DNA from: Paenibacillus sp. VTT E-133291
GTDB taxonomy: Bacteria > Bacillota > Bacilli > Paenibacillales > Paenibacillaceae
Length of the DNA: 56,267 bases
Direction of reading: 5' to 3'
Assembly: GCF_002264395.1 (NCBI RefSeq)
Contig: NZ_NFVA01000044.1
Location: forward strand, 1-56,267
Position numbers and translations under genes: made by a program. Under the pieces are notes generated by a model, which ran no database searches, was not told the DNA's origin, and saw nothing but the letters and a program-made list of their open reading frames with translations. Shown one piece after another: positions 26,102 to 34,618 of this stretch; position 1 is the first letter of the stretch, and every line of letters starts with the position of its first letter.

Positions 26102-26821
26102 ATGGATTTGAGAGGAAAGAGTGTTGTGATTACGGGTGCGGGCAAAGGGATCGGCAAATCCTTATCCATGGCACTAGCTAAGGAAGGTGCTAATTTGGGC
26201 CTGATCTCCAGAACTTCAGGCGATCTTGAAGCGTTAAAATCAGCCTTAACGGAAGTATACGACGTGAAAGTCAGCATTGCCGTAGCGGATATCGCTGTAC
26301 GCGAAGAGGCTGAACGTGCGGTTGCTTACCTGCAAAATGAGCTAGGAACATTTGACGCATTGATTAACAATGCCGGAATTGCAAAATTCGGCACATTAGT
26401 AGAAATGGACCCCGCCGATTGGGAAAGCCATATCCAAGTCAATCTTTACGGGACCTATTATGTAACTCGCGCTGCACTGCCAGCTATGATTGAGAAAAAT
26501 GGTGGAAATATCATCAATATCTCTTCTACCGCGGGAGAGCGTGGCTTCGCGACAGGCTCGGCTTATTGCGCATCCAAGTTTGCACTGATGGGCATGACCG
26601 AAGCCCTCGCACAAGAGGTGCGTAAGCACAACATCCGCGTCGTAGCCTTGACTCCAAGCACTGTAAACACTGGACTAGCTTCCAACGCTGGACTTAAGAT
26701 CGGTGACGAAGACCGCATGATGCAGCCTGAGGATGTAGCTGAATTGGCCTTAACAGCCTTGAAGCTCCCGGATCGTGTCTTCCTAAAAACAGCAGGACTC
26801 TGGACCACGAATCCGCAATAA
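26102..26821 (+). CDS. Short-chain dehydrogenase/reductase (FabG-like)
   Basis: A 239-aa NAD(P)-dependent SDR. The cofactor motif is TGAGKGIG near the N terminus, with NNAG for the central sheet. The catalytic residues are the Ser in INISSTAG and the Tyr-x-x-x-Lys in AYCASKFAL. It resembles 3-oxoacyl-ACP reductase but is probably a general carbonyl reductase of the YqjQ/YufI kind, since no fatty-acid genes are near. AAAGGAG lies before the ATG at 26102; the open GTG at 26090 is too close to the site. The stop is followed by a GGCTGG...CCAGCC hairpin that could end transcription. Confidence 0.9.
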   Translation: MDLRGKSVVITGAGKGIGKSLSMALAKEGANLGLISRTSGDLEALKSALTEVYDVKVSIAVADIAVREEAERAVAYLQNELGTFDALINNAGIAKFGTLVEMDPADWESHIQVNLYGTYYVTRAALPAMIEKNGGNIINISSTAGERGFATGSAYCASKFALMGMTEALAQEVRKHNIRVVALTPSTVNTGLASNAGLKIGDEDRMMQPEDVAELALTALKLPDRVFLKTAGLWTTNPQ

Positions 26822-26897
26822 AACAGAGCTGGCTGGTTCTACGCCAGCCGTACTTTGTGGAGAAGAAAACCTCAAGACTGCTCTTCTCCATCCTCTG

Positions 26898-27165
26898 ATT
26901 ACACTTTGTGCGATAGAATGCCTCTATACCTCAACTCTGGATACTATTTGACGTTCGAATGACGTTCGAATAACCGATAGTTGCACTTTGTACATCTATT
27001 CAGCGTAAAAAGAGGCTCCGTCACACTTTAATTGCACTCTGTGCAACTAAAAGTAGGAAATTCTCGACCATTGGCCAGATTCATCTAATTTAGTTGCAGA
27101 GAATACACTTATTGCTTCTTTTCTAACGAATCAGAGCTTTTAAGTGTATAAAGTGCAATTATATA
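26898..27165. repeat. Intergenic cluster of short TTGCACTTTGTGCAA-like repeats
   Basis: The 400-nt gap between the SDR and haem oxygenase genes holds no gene. It contains about five degenerate copies of an 18-20 nt element around TTGCACTTTGTGCAACTA: near 26898, 26980 and 27030 in one orientation, and near 27090 and 27139 in the other. Some copies are palindromic (TTGCACTCTGTGCAA). A separate tandem pair TGACGTTCGAA lies at 26949-26970. It looks like a dispersed genomic repeat family rather than an operator array. Confidence 0.5.
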
Positions 27166-27220
27166 TTCAGCCTAATGTTTATGTATGGATATCACACTAC
27201 TGAACGGAGGTTTTCCTAAC

Positions 27221-27538
27221 ATGCTGGTAGTCACAAATACTATTAAAGTTAAAGAAGGTCATGGTGAAGCCATTGCTCAACGTTTTGGAGGAAATAATGG
27301 TGTACAGGATATGCCAGGATTCGTCCGCATGGAGGTTTGGCAAGGAAGTGCCAAAGAAGGTGTTGAGGAATTAAAAATCTGTACCATGTGGGAGAATGAG
27401 GAGGCATTTAAAGGCTGGACCTCCAGTGACTCCTTCCGTCAATCACACCGCGGTGCTGGTGGGAATGAAGCCATTCTTGGTGCTTCGATCGACAAATATA
27501 AGCTGATGATCAGCCGAACACCTGGCACCAGCAATTAA
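27221..27538 (+). CDS. IsdG/HmoB-type haem-degrading monooxygenase
   Basis: A 105-aa ABM-fold protein. IsdG-type enzymes open the haem ring and release iron. The catalytic triad Asn-Trp-His of IsdG/IsdI is preserved: Asn6 (VTNTIKV), Trp66 and His76 (WTSSDSFRQSH). Length and order match S. aureus IsdG (107 aa). GGAGG lies 10 nt before the ATG at 27221; the frame from 27185 has no site. No iron-surface-determinant genes are adjacent and I see no clear Fur box, so it may serve intracellular haem turnover rather than host haem uptake. Confidence 0.88.
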   Translation: MLVVTNTIKVKEGHGEAIAQRFGGNNGVQDMPGFVRMEVWQGSAKEGVEELKICTMWENEEAFKGWTSSDSFRQSHRGAGGNEAILGASIDKYKLMISRTPGTSN

Positions 27539-27616
27539 GTGTAGAGATTGGACGACTAGTCCCAATAGCTATTCGTATAACTTACGTCTACAATTAACAA
27601 AAGTACGACTGCCGCG

Positions 27617-27676
27617 ACAAAAACAACAGGGATGCCCTAAGCCGATATGGCTTTGAGACATCCCTGTTGTTTTTTA
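27617..27676. terminator. Strong bidirectional terminator
   Basis: An outer stem of about 15 bp (core AACAACAGGGATG / CATCCCTGTTGTT) encloses a second stem AAGCC/GGCTT. It has A and T runs on both flanks and lies between the convergent haem oxygenase and MMPL genes. Confidence 0.93.
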
Positions 27677-27687
27677 CAGTGTGTCGC

Positions 27688-29916
27688 TTATTGCTCACTA
27701 ACATGAGGCAAAGCTTGCTCCACCTCTTGATGTTTCCCCGGCCAGAATGCCCACCGGCCAAAAAGTGTCGTAATAGCGGGCACAAGGAACGGACGAACTA
27801 CGAAGGTATCAAGTAGGATACCTAGCGCGGTGATGATACCAAATTGCACAAGCACCTGAATCGGTAAGCTAGCTAATACAGCAAAAGTACCTGCCAGAAT
27901 GAGGCCTGCCGAGGTAATTACTGAGCTGGTCTCATTCACGCCTTCCGCGATCGCCTGCTTAAGCGGCATGGTCTTACGCTTTTTCCAAATATTAGAGATC
28001 ATAAAGATATTATAATCTTCTCCAAGTGCCACCAGGAATACAAAGGAATAGAGCGGGATCGCTCCTTGAATAGCATCTGCACCCATCACATAGTGAATGA
28101 TAATCCAGCCTAAGCCAAGTGCAGAGAAGAAGGAGAGAATAACTGTTCCGACCAGATAAATAGTTGCCACTATCGAACGCAGATATATCAACAACAGCAA
28201 AGTGATCAACCCGATAACAACAGGGATAATCAGATCGGTGTCGCGATCTCCGATTTTTTTGGTATCATACTGAGTCGCTGTCTGACCACTTACCCACACA
28301 TGATCTGAAGGACTCTCTACCCCTACATCAATCAGCGCTTGCTCTGCCGTTTCTAAAAGGGCTGGAATATGCCCCATCGCTTCAAGTGAATAAGGATTGT
28401 TCTTAAATTCGATATCAAAACCCAGAATATCCTTGTTCACAGCGCCCTGCTGCGGATCAGAAACCGTATCCACATACGTGAGCCCTCCGAGAATGACTTT
28501 AAGGTCCTTTCCACTCGCTTGCCCCTTAGTATTAATAATCAGTTTAGCGGGAGCTAGTTCGCCCGGTGAAAACTGCTTACCGATGAGGTCGAACCCTTCG
28601 CGGGACTCCATATTTTTAGGAAAAGAAGAGAGGATATCATACGTAAACTTGATTCCACTGGAGAATGAAGCCAGAATCCCCAGTCCGATAACGGTCACTC
28701 CTACGATAGCCCAAGGCCTGGAAACTACAAATCCGCCAATCCCTTTTTTATGGGAGACTTTAAGTTCTGGAACTGGTTTCCCTTTAGCCTTAGCCCGTTC
28801 AACCTCCATTTGCGGCGTGCGCGGAATGAATGGGAAGAACGAGGTCCGTCCGAAGATCGCCAAAAGTGCAGGTACAAGCGTTAAGCTAGCAATTCCCATA
28901 ATGAAAATCGAAACACTGAACGGTATTGCAAAGCGATGATATGCTCCATACTTAGCCAGTAATAGCGCGAACAGTGCAAGCACAACGGTGAAACCACTCA
29001 TTGCAATAGCCCCTGAAGAATCGGTAATGGAACGAAGCAGGGCACGAGTTTTGCTTTGCTCTATCTTCAGAAGCTGACGGAATCGCGAAATCAGGAACAA
29101 ACAATAGTCCGTACCCGCACCGAACAACAGAACCGTCATGATGGAGACTGCCTGCGAATCCACGGTGATCCAGCCTTCTTGCGCCATTTTTCCAAGGATC
29201 GGGCTAGTAATACCATAAGCGAATCCAACAGCAATAAGCGGAATAAACGCCAAGATAGGCGAACGATAAATCACCAATAAGAACACCAGCACAAGCACAA
29301 CCGTAGCAATCAGCAAGGAAACGTCTGCGTTCTGGAACAGTCCAGTAGCATCGATAGATATACCCACTGGACCCGTAACACGTAAACTCAGGTCTTTTCC
29401 ATCCGCCTTAGCAGTGGACGGATCTCCACCGGTCTCCGTGTTTATGATCTTTTTCATTTCTGTCACAGCTTCGCCGAGCTGATCACTATCTGCCGTTTTA
29501 TCAAAAAGCACCGGGGTTACCAGCGTACTAAGATCCTCGGATAACGAGGCCTGTAGTGCTTGTGGCGGCAGCTGTCCTAATGGAGGGACAAAATTCTGAT
29601 GGGGCAATGGTTGCTGCTCCAACTTCTTGTACACAGCAGTGATATGTACTAAATCATCTTGTGAAAGCCCACCTTCTCTATGCCATACGAGCAGCGCAGG
29701 CACTCCGCTTCCACTAGGGAATTCCTGCTCTGCAATAGCTGCTGCCTGTACCGACTGTGCATCATCTGGGAGGTTAGGCGCATTATTAGCAACCTGAGAA
29801 TTCACTGCAGGCCATAACAGGGTAAGTGCACCTACAAGCACTATCCACACGAGAAGAGTAATCCACTTCGTCTTTTTTCCTGCCACCCATTTTCCGTAGC
29901 CTGACATTCCCTTCAT
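27688..29916 (-). CDS. MMPL family RND-type transporter (YdfJ-like)
   Basis: A 742-aa membrane protein with twelve predicted helices in two MMPL repeats, each preceded by an extracytoplasmic domain. Helix 1 is WITLLVWIVLVGALTLLW. Family features are LLFGAGTDYCLFLISRFRQLL (first repeat) and FLVALGEDYNIFMISNIWKKRKT (second repeat), with the Asp-Tyr pairs of the proton relay. Such proteins export lipids, surfactants or drugs by proton motive force; the substrate here is unknown. AAAGGAG lies very close to the first ATG (29916), so the ATG at 29907 may be the real start. Monocistronic. Confidence 0.92.
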   Translation of the reverse strand: MKGMSGYGKWVAGKKTKWITLLVWIVLVGALTLLWPAVNSQVANNAPNLPDDAQSVQAAAIAEQEFPSGSGVPALLVWHREGGLSQDDLVHITAVYKKLEQQPLPHQNFVPPLGQLPPQALQASLSEDLSTLVTPVLFDKTADSDQLGEAVTEMKKIINTETGGDPSTAKADGKDLSLRVTGPVGISIDATGLFQNADVSLLIATVVLVLVFLLVIYRSPILAFIPLIAVGFAYGITSPILGKMAQEGWITVDSQAVSIMTVLLFGAGTDYCLFLISRFRQLLKIEQSKTRALLRSITDSSGAIAMSGFTVVLALFALLLAKYGAYHRFAIPFSVSIFIMGIASLTLVPALLAIFGRTSFFPFIPRTPQMEVERAKAKGKPVPELKVSHKKGIGGFVVSRPWAIVGVTVIGLGILASFSSGIKFTYDILSSFPKNMESREGFDLIGKQFSPGELAPAKLIINTKGQASGKDLKVILGGLTYVDTVSDPQQGAVNKDILGFDIEFKNNPYSLEAMGHIPALLETAEQALIDVGVESPSDHVWVSGQTATQYDTKKIGDRDTDLIIPVVIGLITLLLLIYLRSIVATIYLVGTVILSFFSALGLGWIIIHYVMGADAIQGAIPLYSFVFLVALGEDYNIFMISNIWKKRKTMPLKQAIAEGVNETSSVITSAGLILAGTFAVLASLPIQVLVQFGIITALGILLDTFVVRPFLVPAITTLFGRWAFWPGKHQEVEQALPHVSEQ

Positions 29917-30042
29917 CCTCTCCTTTACCCTGCAGCCTTAGAAATGAGCCGCGGGTCATTTTTAATTCTATCATATATATGCTTTAATTTTTAATCAAAC
30001 TTTTTTTATTTTTCCGAAAAATCAAAACACCTCACCACATAT

Positions 30043-30095
30043 AAAATACCCCTCTCTTCACATTGAAATCAGCAACATGTGAAAAGAGGGGTTTA
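30043..30095 (-). terminator. Terminator of the MarR-ABC operon
   Basis: The stem ACCCCTCT / AGAGGGGT, with a second CACATG/TGTG element in the loop, is followed on the minus strand by a T-rich run. Confidence 0.85.
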
Positions 30096-30132
30096 TGGTC
30101 TGCTACACTTTTTTCTTTACTTCAATTTAGAT

Positions 30133-32022
30133 TTAGCCTGCGTCCAAATCTCCTTCAGAGAACTGACTGTTATAGAGATCAGCATAGAATCCGCCTTGTG
30201 CCAGCAGCTCCTCATGGTTGCCCTTCTCGATTACACTACCTTGATTCATAACAAGGATAAGGTCGGCATCTCGAATCGTAGAAAGACGGTGGGCAATTAC
30301 AAAGCTGGTTCTGTTTTGCATCAATGCCTTCATTGCTTTTTGAATCAACAATTCGGTCCGTGTATCGACACTGCTTGTTGCTTCATCAAGAATGAGGATC
30401 GATGGATCAGCCAGAATCGCACGGGCAATCGTGATCAGCTGCTTTTGTCCTTGTGAAATATTAGAAGCTTCTTCATTTAACACCGTATTATAGCCAAGCG
30501 GAAGTGTGCGGATAAAGTGATCGGCATGAGCAGCCTTGGCCGCACGCACCACATCAGCCTCTGAAGCACCTTCACGTCCGTAAGCAATGTTATCGCGGAT
30601 CGTACCATTGAACAGCCAGGTATCCTGAAGCACCATACCAAATTTGCTGCGCAGGTCACTCCGTTTCATATTGGTAATATTGACGCCATCAATGATAATT
30701 TCCCCATCGTTCAGCTCGTAGAAGCGCATCAACAGGTTAATCAAAGTGGTTTTACCAGCACCGGTAGGACCGACAATCGCTATAGTCTGACCTGGACTAA
30801 CCTCAATGTTCATGTCCTCAATCAGAATCGCATCTTCTTTATATCCGAATTTCACATGACGGAACTCAACGGAGCCTTCCGGAGTACCATCATCAAGCTT
30901 CGCAACTGTAGTAGTAACTTCCTTAACTTCCTCTTCTTCATCCAGAAGTTCGAATACCCGTTCTGCAGAAGCAATCGTGGATTGAATAATATTAGCAATA
31001 TTAGCCGTTTGTGCAATCGGCTGGGTGAACTGACGGGAATACTGAATAAAGGCTTGAATATCCCCGACATCGATCATTTTTTTAGTAACAAAGATACCGC
31101 CGACTACACAAATCATTACATAACCCAAGTTACCAATAAACATCATGAGCGGCATAATCATACCGGACATGAATTGGGCACGCCAGCCAGAGTCGTAAAG
31201 CTTATCGTTAATTTCATCGAAATCCTTAAGGGACTGCGGTTCACGACCAAATGCTTTAATAATCCGGTGACCGGTATACATTTCCTCTACATGACCATTC
31301 AACTGACCAAGTGATTTCTGCTGGCCCACAAAATAAGTCTGCGAGCGCTTGGAGATAGCCATAATCACAACGAAGCTGAGTGGCAATGTAACAATTGTAA
31401 TCAAAGTCAGCCATGGGCTGATGGTAAGCATCATTACGATGACACCGATAATGGTGACAATAGAAGTAATCAATTGAGTTAAGCTCTGCTGCAGCGTAGT
31501 ACTGATGTTATCCACATCATTCGTAGCACGGCTTAGAATTTCCCCATGGGTACGGGAATCAAAATATTTCAAAGGCAAACGTTCCAGCTTGCTGTTGATT
31601 TGCTCACGCATGTCGTAGACGACCTTCTGAGCTACGCCCGCCATTACATACTGCTGGATATAGCTAAACAGAGCACTAAGCAAATACAGACCCGCAAGGA
31701 TGATCAGGATATCATTAATGTATCCAAAATCAATGGAAGCTCCCTCAACACCCATTAATTTACCATAAGCACCTTCAAACAATTTAGTTGTTGCTTTACC
31801 CATAACCTTAGGACTGAAAATACTGAACACCGTACTGGCAATAGCCATAACTAGAACGATGATTAATTGAACCATACGAGGTCTTAAATATTTAATCAGA
31901 CGACGAAGTGTACCCTTAAAGTCTTTAGCCTTTTCTGCAGGCATCCGCATGCCAGGGCCGCCACCAGGTCCAGGACCTTTATGGGCGCGTGGAGCTGCAG
32001 GCTTATTGTTTTGTTCACTCAT
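30133..32022 (-). CDS. ABC exporter subunit, TMD-NBD (heterodimer, second gene)
   Basis: A 629-aa half-transporter: an N-terminal Gly/Pro-rich cytosolic stretch (about 1-30), six membrane helices, then the ATPase domain. Walker A is IVGPTGAGKTTL. The signature is degenerate (ISQGQ instead of SGGQ), while Walker B with catalytic Glu is intact (ILILDEATSSVD). Together with its partner this gives one consensus and one degenerate ATP site, as in BmrC/BmrD and TM287/288 multidrug exporters. The ATG at 32022 overlaps the stop of the upstream subunit (ATGA) and follows AGGAGG by 7 nt. Probable multidrug or lipid exporter. Confidence 0.93.
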   Translation of the reverse strand: MSEQNNKPAAPRAHKGPGPGGGPGMRMPAEKAKDFKGTLRRLIKYLRPRMVQLIIVLVMAIASTVFSIFSPKVMGKATTKLFEGAYGKLMGVEGASIDFGYINDILIILAGLYLLSALFSYIQQYVMAGVAQKVVYDMREQINSKLERLPLKYFDSRTHGEILSRATNDVDNISTTLQQSLTQLITSIVTIIGVIVMMLTISPWLTLITIVTLPLSFVVIMAISKRSQTYFVGQQKSLGQLNGHVEEMYTGHRIIKAFGREPQSLKDFDEINDKLYDSGWRAQFMSGMIMPLMMFIGNLGYVMICVVGGIFVTKKMIDVGDIQAFIQYSRQFTQPIAQTANIANIIQSTIASAERVFELLDEEEEVKEVTTTVAKLDDGTPEGSVEFRHVKFGYKEDAILIEDMNIEVSPGQTIAIVGPTGAGKTTLINLLMRFYELNDGEIIIDGVNITNMKRSDLRSKFGMVLQDTWLFNGTIRDNIAYGREGASEADVVRAAKAAHADHFIRTLPLGYNTVLNEEASNISQGQKQLITIARAILADPSILILDEATSSVDTRTELLIQKAMKALMQNRTSFVIAHRLSTIRDADLILVMNQGSVIEKGNHEELLAQGGFYADLYNSQFSEGDLDAG

Positions 32023-33788
32023 GCTATTTCCTCCTCTGACAGCTGCGAGGATACGATCTCGCGGTACACATCACTGCTCGCGAGCAGTTCACGGTGAGTG
32101 CCCATTCCGGCGATTTCACCCTCATCAATAACAATAATCCGGTCGGCATCCATAACGGTACTAACCCGTTGAGCTACGATTAGAACAGTGGATTCCGTGG
32201 TTTCATCTTTGAGTGCCGCGCGGAGCTTAGCATCTGTTTTGAAATCAAGCGCTGAGAAGCTGTCGTCAAACAGATAAACTTGAGGTTTTCTCACAAGCGC
32301 ACGTGCAATGGACAACCGTTGTTTCTGACCGCCGGAGACATTACTACCGCCTTGAGCAATTTCCGAATCAAACCCATCTTTCATGGCTGAGACGAAATCG
32401 TAGGCCTGAGCTACCTTGGCTGCATGAATGATTTCTTCATCGGTAGCATCCTCTTTACCGTAGCGAATGTTTTCGTTAATCGTACCTGTGAACAATACCG
32501 CTTTTTGAGGGATGTAACCAATTTTGCTCCGTAGCTCTTCTTGTGTCATCTCACGTACATCTACTCCGTTCACACGTACAGCACCTTCGTTAACATCATA
32601 GAACCTTGGAATCAAGCTGAGCAGGGTAGATTTACCTGAACCTGTACCACCGATAATCGCCGTAACTTCACCTGGACGAGCACTAAAGCTAATTTTCGAA
32701 AGTGCAGGTTGTTCCGCCCCAGGATAAGAAAAGGAAACATTATCGAATTCAACAAAACCACGCATATGATCGCGGCCGTCTTTTTTAGTAGCTTGAGCCG
32801 TTGTTTGCAATTCACTCTCTGATGGATCTGTGAACTCCGGCCGCATATCGAGCACTTCATTGATACGTAAGGCTGAAGCTGAAGCACGAGGAATCAGCAC
32901 GAACATCATCGACACCATAATCAGGGAGAACATGATTTGCATCGCATATTGAATAAATGCCATCAGTGAGCCGACTTGTAAATCGCCATCGCCAATTCGA
33001 ATCCCACCAAAGTAAAGAATTGCGATCATGGAAAAGTTCATAACAATCATCATAAGCGGCATCAAACCGGCCATGATTTTATTTACTTTGATCGCTGTGT
33101 CTGTCAGATCACGGTTTGCCTCGGAGAAGCGTTTATTCTCATGATCAATCCGGTTAAATGAACGGATAACACGGATACCCGTCAAATGTTCACGTAACAC
33201 CAGATTTAATTTATCCAGCTTGATCTGTATCGCTTTAAACAGTGGTAATCCCTTCATTCCGATAAAGAAAATTGCGCCAACGAGTACCGGAATAACTACT
33301 ACAAAGATCAATGATAATTTCGCATCTTCAGATACCGCCATGATGATACCACCAATCATCATCATCGGTGCACCGATCATCATACGCAGCATCATAGTAA
33401 GTACCGTCTGTACCTGCGTAATATCATTCGTTGTACGGGTAATTAAAGATGCGGTACCGAGTTTATCAAATTCATGCAGCGTGAAATTCTCTACATGGTT
33501 AAACACACGAGCACGGGTAAGTTTACCGAATCCTGCTGCCACTTTTGCCGATAAATAGCTGGCAATGACTGAACATATAGCCCCGCCCCCTGCAACTAAA
33601 AGCATGAAGCTACCTATTTTCCAAATAAAACTACGATCTCCCTGAACAATTCCTTTGTCGACGATGTCGGACATCAGCGTTGGGAGGTATAAGTCGCCCA
33701 TGGACTGTAAGAACACAAGAATTAATACAGCACCAATAGCTACTCGAAATGGCTTCAGTTGTTTAAATAATTTAATCAAGCTTCTCAT
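32019..33788 (-). CDS. ABC exporter subunit, TMD-NBD (heterodimer, first gene)
   Basis: A 589-aa half-transporter with six membrane helices and a C-terminal ATPase domain. Walker A is IIGGTGSGKSTLL and the signature VSGGQKQR is intact, but Walker B reads VYLFDDSFSALD, with Asp replacing the catalytic Glu. Its Walker B pairs across the dimer with the degenerate signature of the partner, forming the inactive site. The first in-frame ATG (33788) lies 1 nt after GGAG; the TTG at 33779 has 9-nt spacing and may be the true start. It overlaps the end of the marR gene by 17 nt, so the three genes form one operon. Confidence 0.93.
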   Translation of the reverse strand: MRSLIKLFKQLKPFRVAIGAVLILVFLQSMGDLYLPTLMSDIVDKGIVQGDRSFIWKIGSFMLLVAGGGAICSVIASYLSAKVAAGFGKLTRARVFNHVENFTLHEFDKLGTASLITRTTNDITQVQTVLTMMLRMMIGAPMMMIGGIIMAVSEDAKLSLIFVVVIPVLVGAIFFIGMKGLPLFKAIQIKLDKLNLVLREHLTGIRVIRSFNRIDHENKRFSEANRDLTDTAIKVNKIMAGLMPLMMIVMNFSMIAILYFGGIRIGDGDLQVGSLMAFIQYAMQIMFSLIMVSMMFVLIPRASASALRINEVLDMRPEFTDPSESELQTTAQATKKDGRDHMRGFVEFDNVSFSYPGAEQPALSKISFSARPGEVTAIIGGTGSGKSTLLSLIPRFYDVNEGAVRVNGVDVREMTQEELRSKIGYIPQKAVLFTGTINENIRYGKEDATDEEIIHAAKVAQAYDFVSAMKDGFDSEIAQGGSNVSGGQKQRLSIARALVRKPQVYLFDDSFSALDFKTDAKLRAALKDETTESTVLIVAQRVSTVMDADRIIVIDEGEIAGMGTHRELLASSDVYREIVSSQLSEEEIA

Positions 33789-34293
33789 CTCCGTTCATTT
33801 GTAGCCTATCCCAATTAGGTGGTGGATTATCCTCAACAAAAGCATGTACCTTCAGCAATAGTTCTGTGAGCTGCTTAGTCTCTTTTTCACCTAAGTACTG
33901 TACGAGCTCATCCAGCATTGCATCTCTATATTGCTCTGCTCTTCGTGTGAGTTTTTTTCCACTCTCCGTCAATTTCACGCGTACGACTCTTCGGTCCGAA
34001 GGATCTGCGTGTCTTTCCACCATCTGTTTCGCCTCAAGACTATTAATCAACTGCGTAATAGTTGGAGGTGTGAATCCGAGGAGTCGGCTGATTTCAGATA
34101 TCTTTAGACCCTCATCATCAGAATGATTCCATTTTTCAATGCATATCATTAAAGTCATCTCACTCGGCTTATGGCCTTCAACACCCTTTTGCCATTGGCC
34201 TTTATGCAGCCGTTTCATCGCCGCGAAAAGCCCGTGTGCGACTGAATTTTCAGTATTTTCTGTATTTCCTCCGTTTATCCCAATTTCTATCAC
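33772..34293 (-). CDS. MarR family transcriptional regulator of the ABC exporter
   Basis: A 173-aa MarR-type winged-helix repressor. The recognition region is LKISEISRLLGFTPPTITQLINSLEAKQMVERHADPSDRRVVRVKLT, with the conserved Asp-x-Arg wing (DPSDRR). A long C-terminal helix serves dimerisation. The GTG at 34293 starts it; there is no strong ribosome binding site. It leads the operon marR-ABC-ABC. Two operator-like palindromes overlap and follow its promoter, so it probably represses its own operon until a ligand, perhaps an exported drug, releases it. Confidence 0.9.
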   Translation of the reverse strand: MIEIGINGGNTENTENSVAHGLFAAMKRLHKGQWQKGVEGHKPSEMTLMICIEKWNHSDDEGLKISEISRLLGFTPPTITQLINSLEAKQMVERHADPSDRRVVRVKLTESGKKLTRRAEQYRDAMLDELVQYLGEKETKQLTELLLKVHAFVEDNPPPNWDRLQMNGDEKLD

Positions 34294-34304
34294 CTCTAAT
34301 TTAG

Positions 34305-34377
34305 TTAGGTCAGCTAATTATTAAACACTGTATTATTTAGGCTACCTAATTATATTTTCGGCACAACGCTTTGTCAA
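34305..34377 (-). promoter_or_regulatory. Consensus promoter and two operators of the MarR-ABC operon
   Basis: On the minus strand TTGACA (34377-34372) and TATAAT (34354-34349) match the sigma-A consensus perfectly with a 17-nt spacer. The palindrome TTAGGTAGCCTAA (34349-34337) overlaps the -10 end and the start point. A related palindrome TTAGCTGACCTAA (34317-34305) lies 32 bp further downstream, on the same helix face, just before the start codon. Likely MarR binding sites. Confidence 0.75.
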
Positions 34378-34406
34378 ATTTTGAATACGGTATCAATTAT
34401 TACGAA

Positions 34407-34439
34407 ATAAAAAACTCCCAACCACAGAGGTAAGGAGTT
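34407..34439 (-). terminator. Terminator of the receptor/pro-peptide transcript
   Basis: AACTCC...GGGAGTT with an inner ACC/GGT stem is followed on the minus strand by TTTTTTATTTC, about 55 nt after the pro-peptide stop codon. Confidence 0.85.
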
Positions 34440-34492
34440 CAATAAGCAGATATGTAACTATATATATTATAATGTCCAACATAACTTTAATA

Positions 34493-34618
34493 TTAGAATC
34501 CTACTCCGTGCTCCATAGTCGTAATGCCTCCATGGCCGCCACCAATGGTCGGTTGACCAATAACGATGAAGCTAAACAATACTAAAATGCCGGCCATCAT
34601 CAATAGTGATTTTTTCAT
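34493..34618 (-). CDS. Secreted 41-aa signalling pro-peptide (AloP/AimP/Phr-like)
   Basis: A 41-codon gene read directly on the minus strand. GGGAGGTGAG precedes the ATG at 34618 by a few bases. The product starts MKKSLLMMAGILVLFSF, a positively charged and hydrophobic Sec signal. It ends in a short, Gly-rich tail (TIGGGHGG, then ITTMEHGVGF). Its first 47 nt overlap the 3' end of the receptor gene in another frame, as in rap-phr and other RRNPP pairs. By analogy the last 5-10 residues, around EHGVGF, would be released outside, re-imported by Opp and bound by the receptor's TPR domain. Its maturation site is inferred, not seen. Confidence 0.75.
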   Translation of the reverse strand: MKKSLLMMAGILVLFSFIVIGQPTIGGGHGGITTMEHGVGF

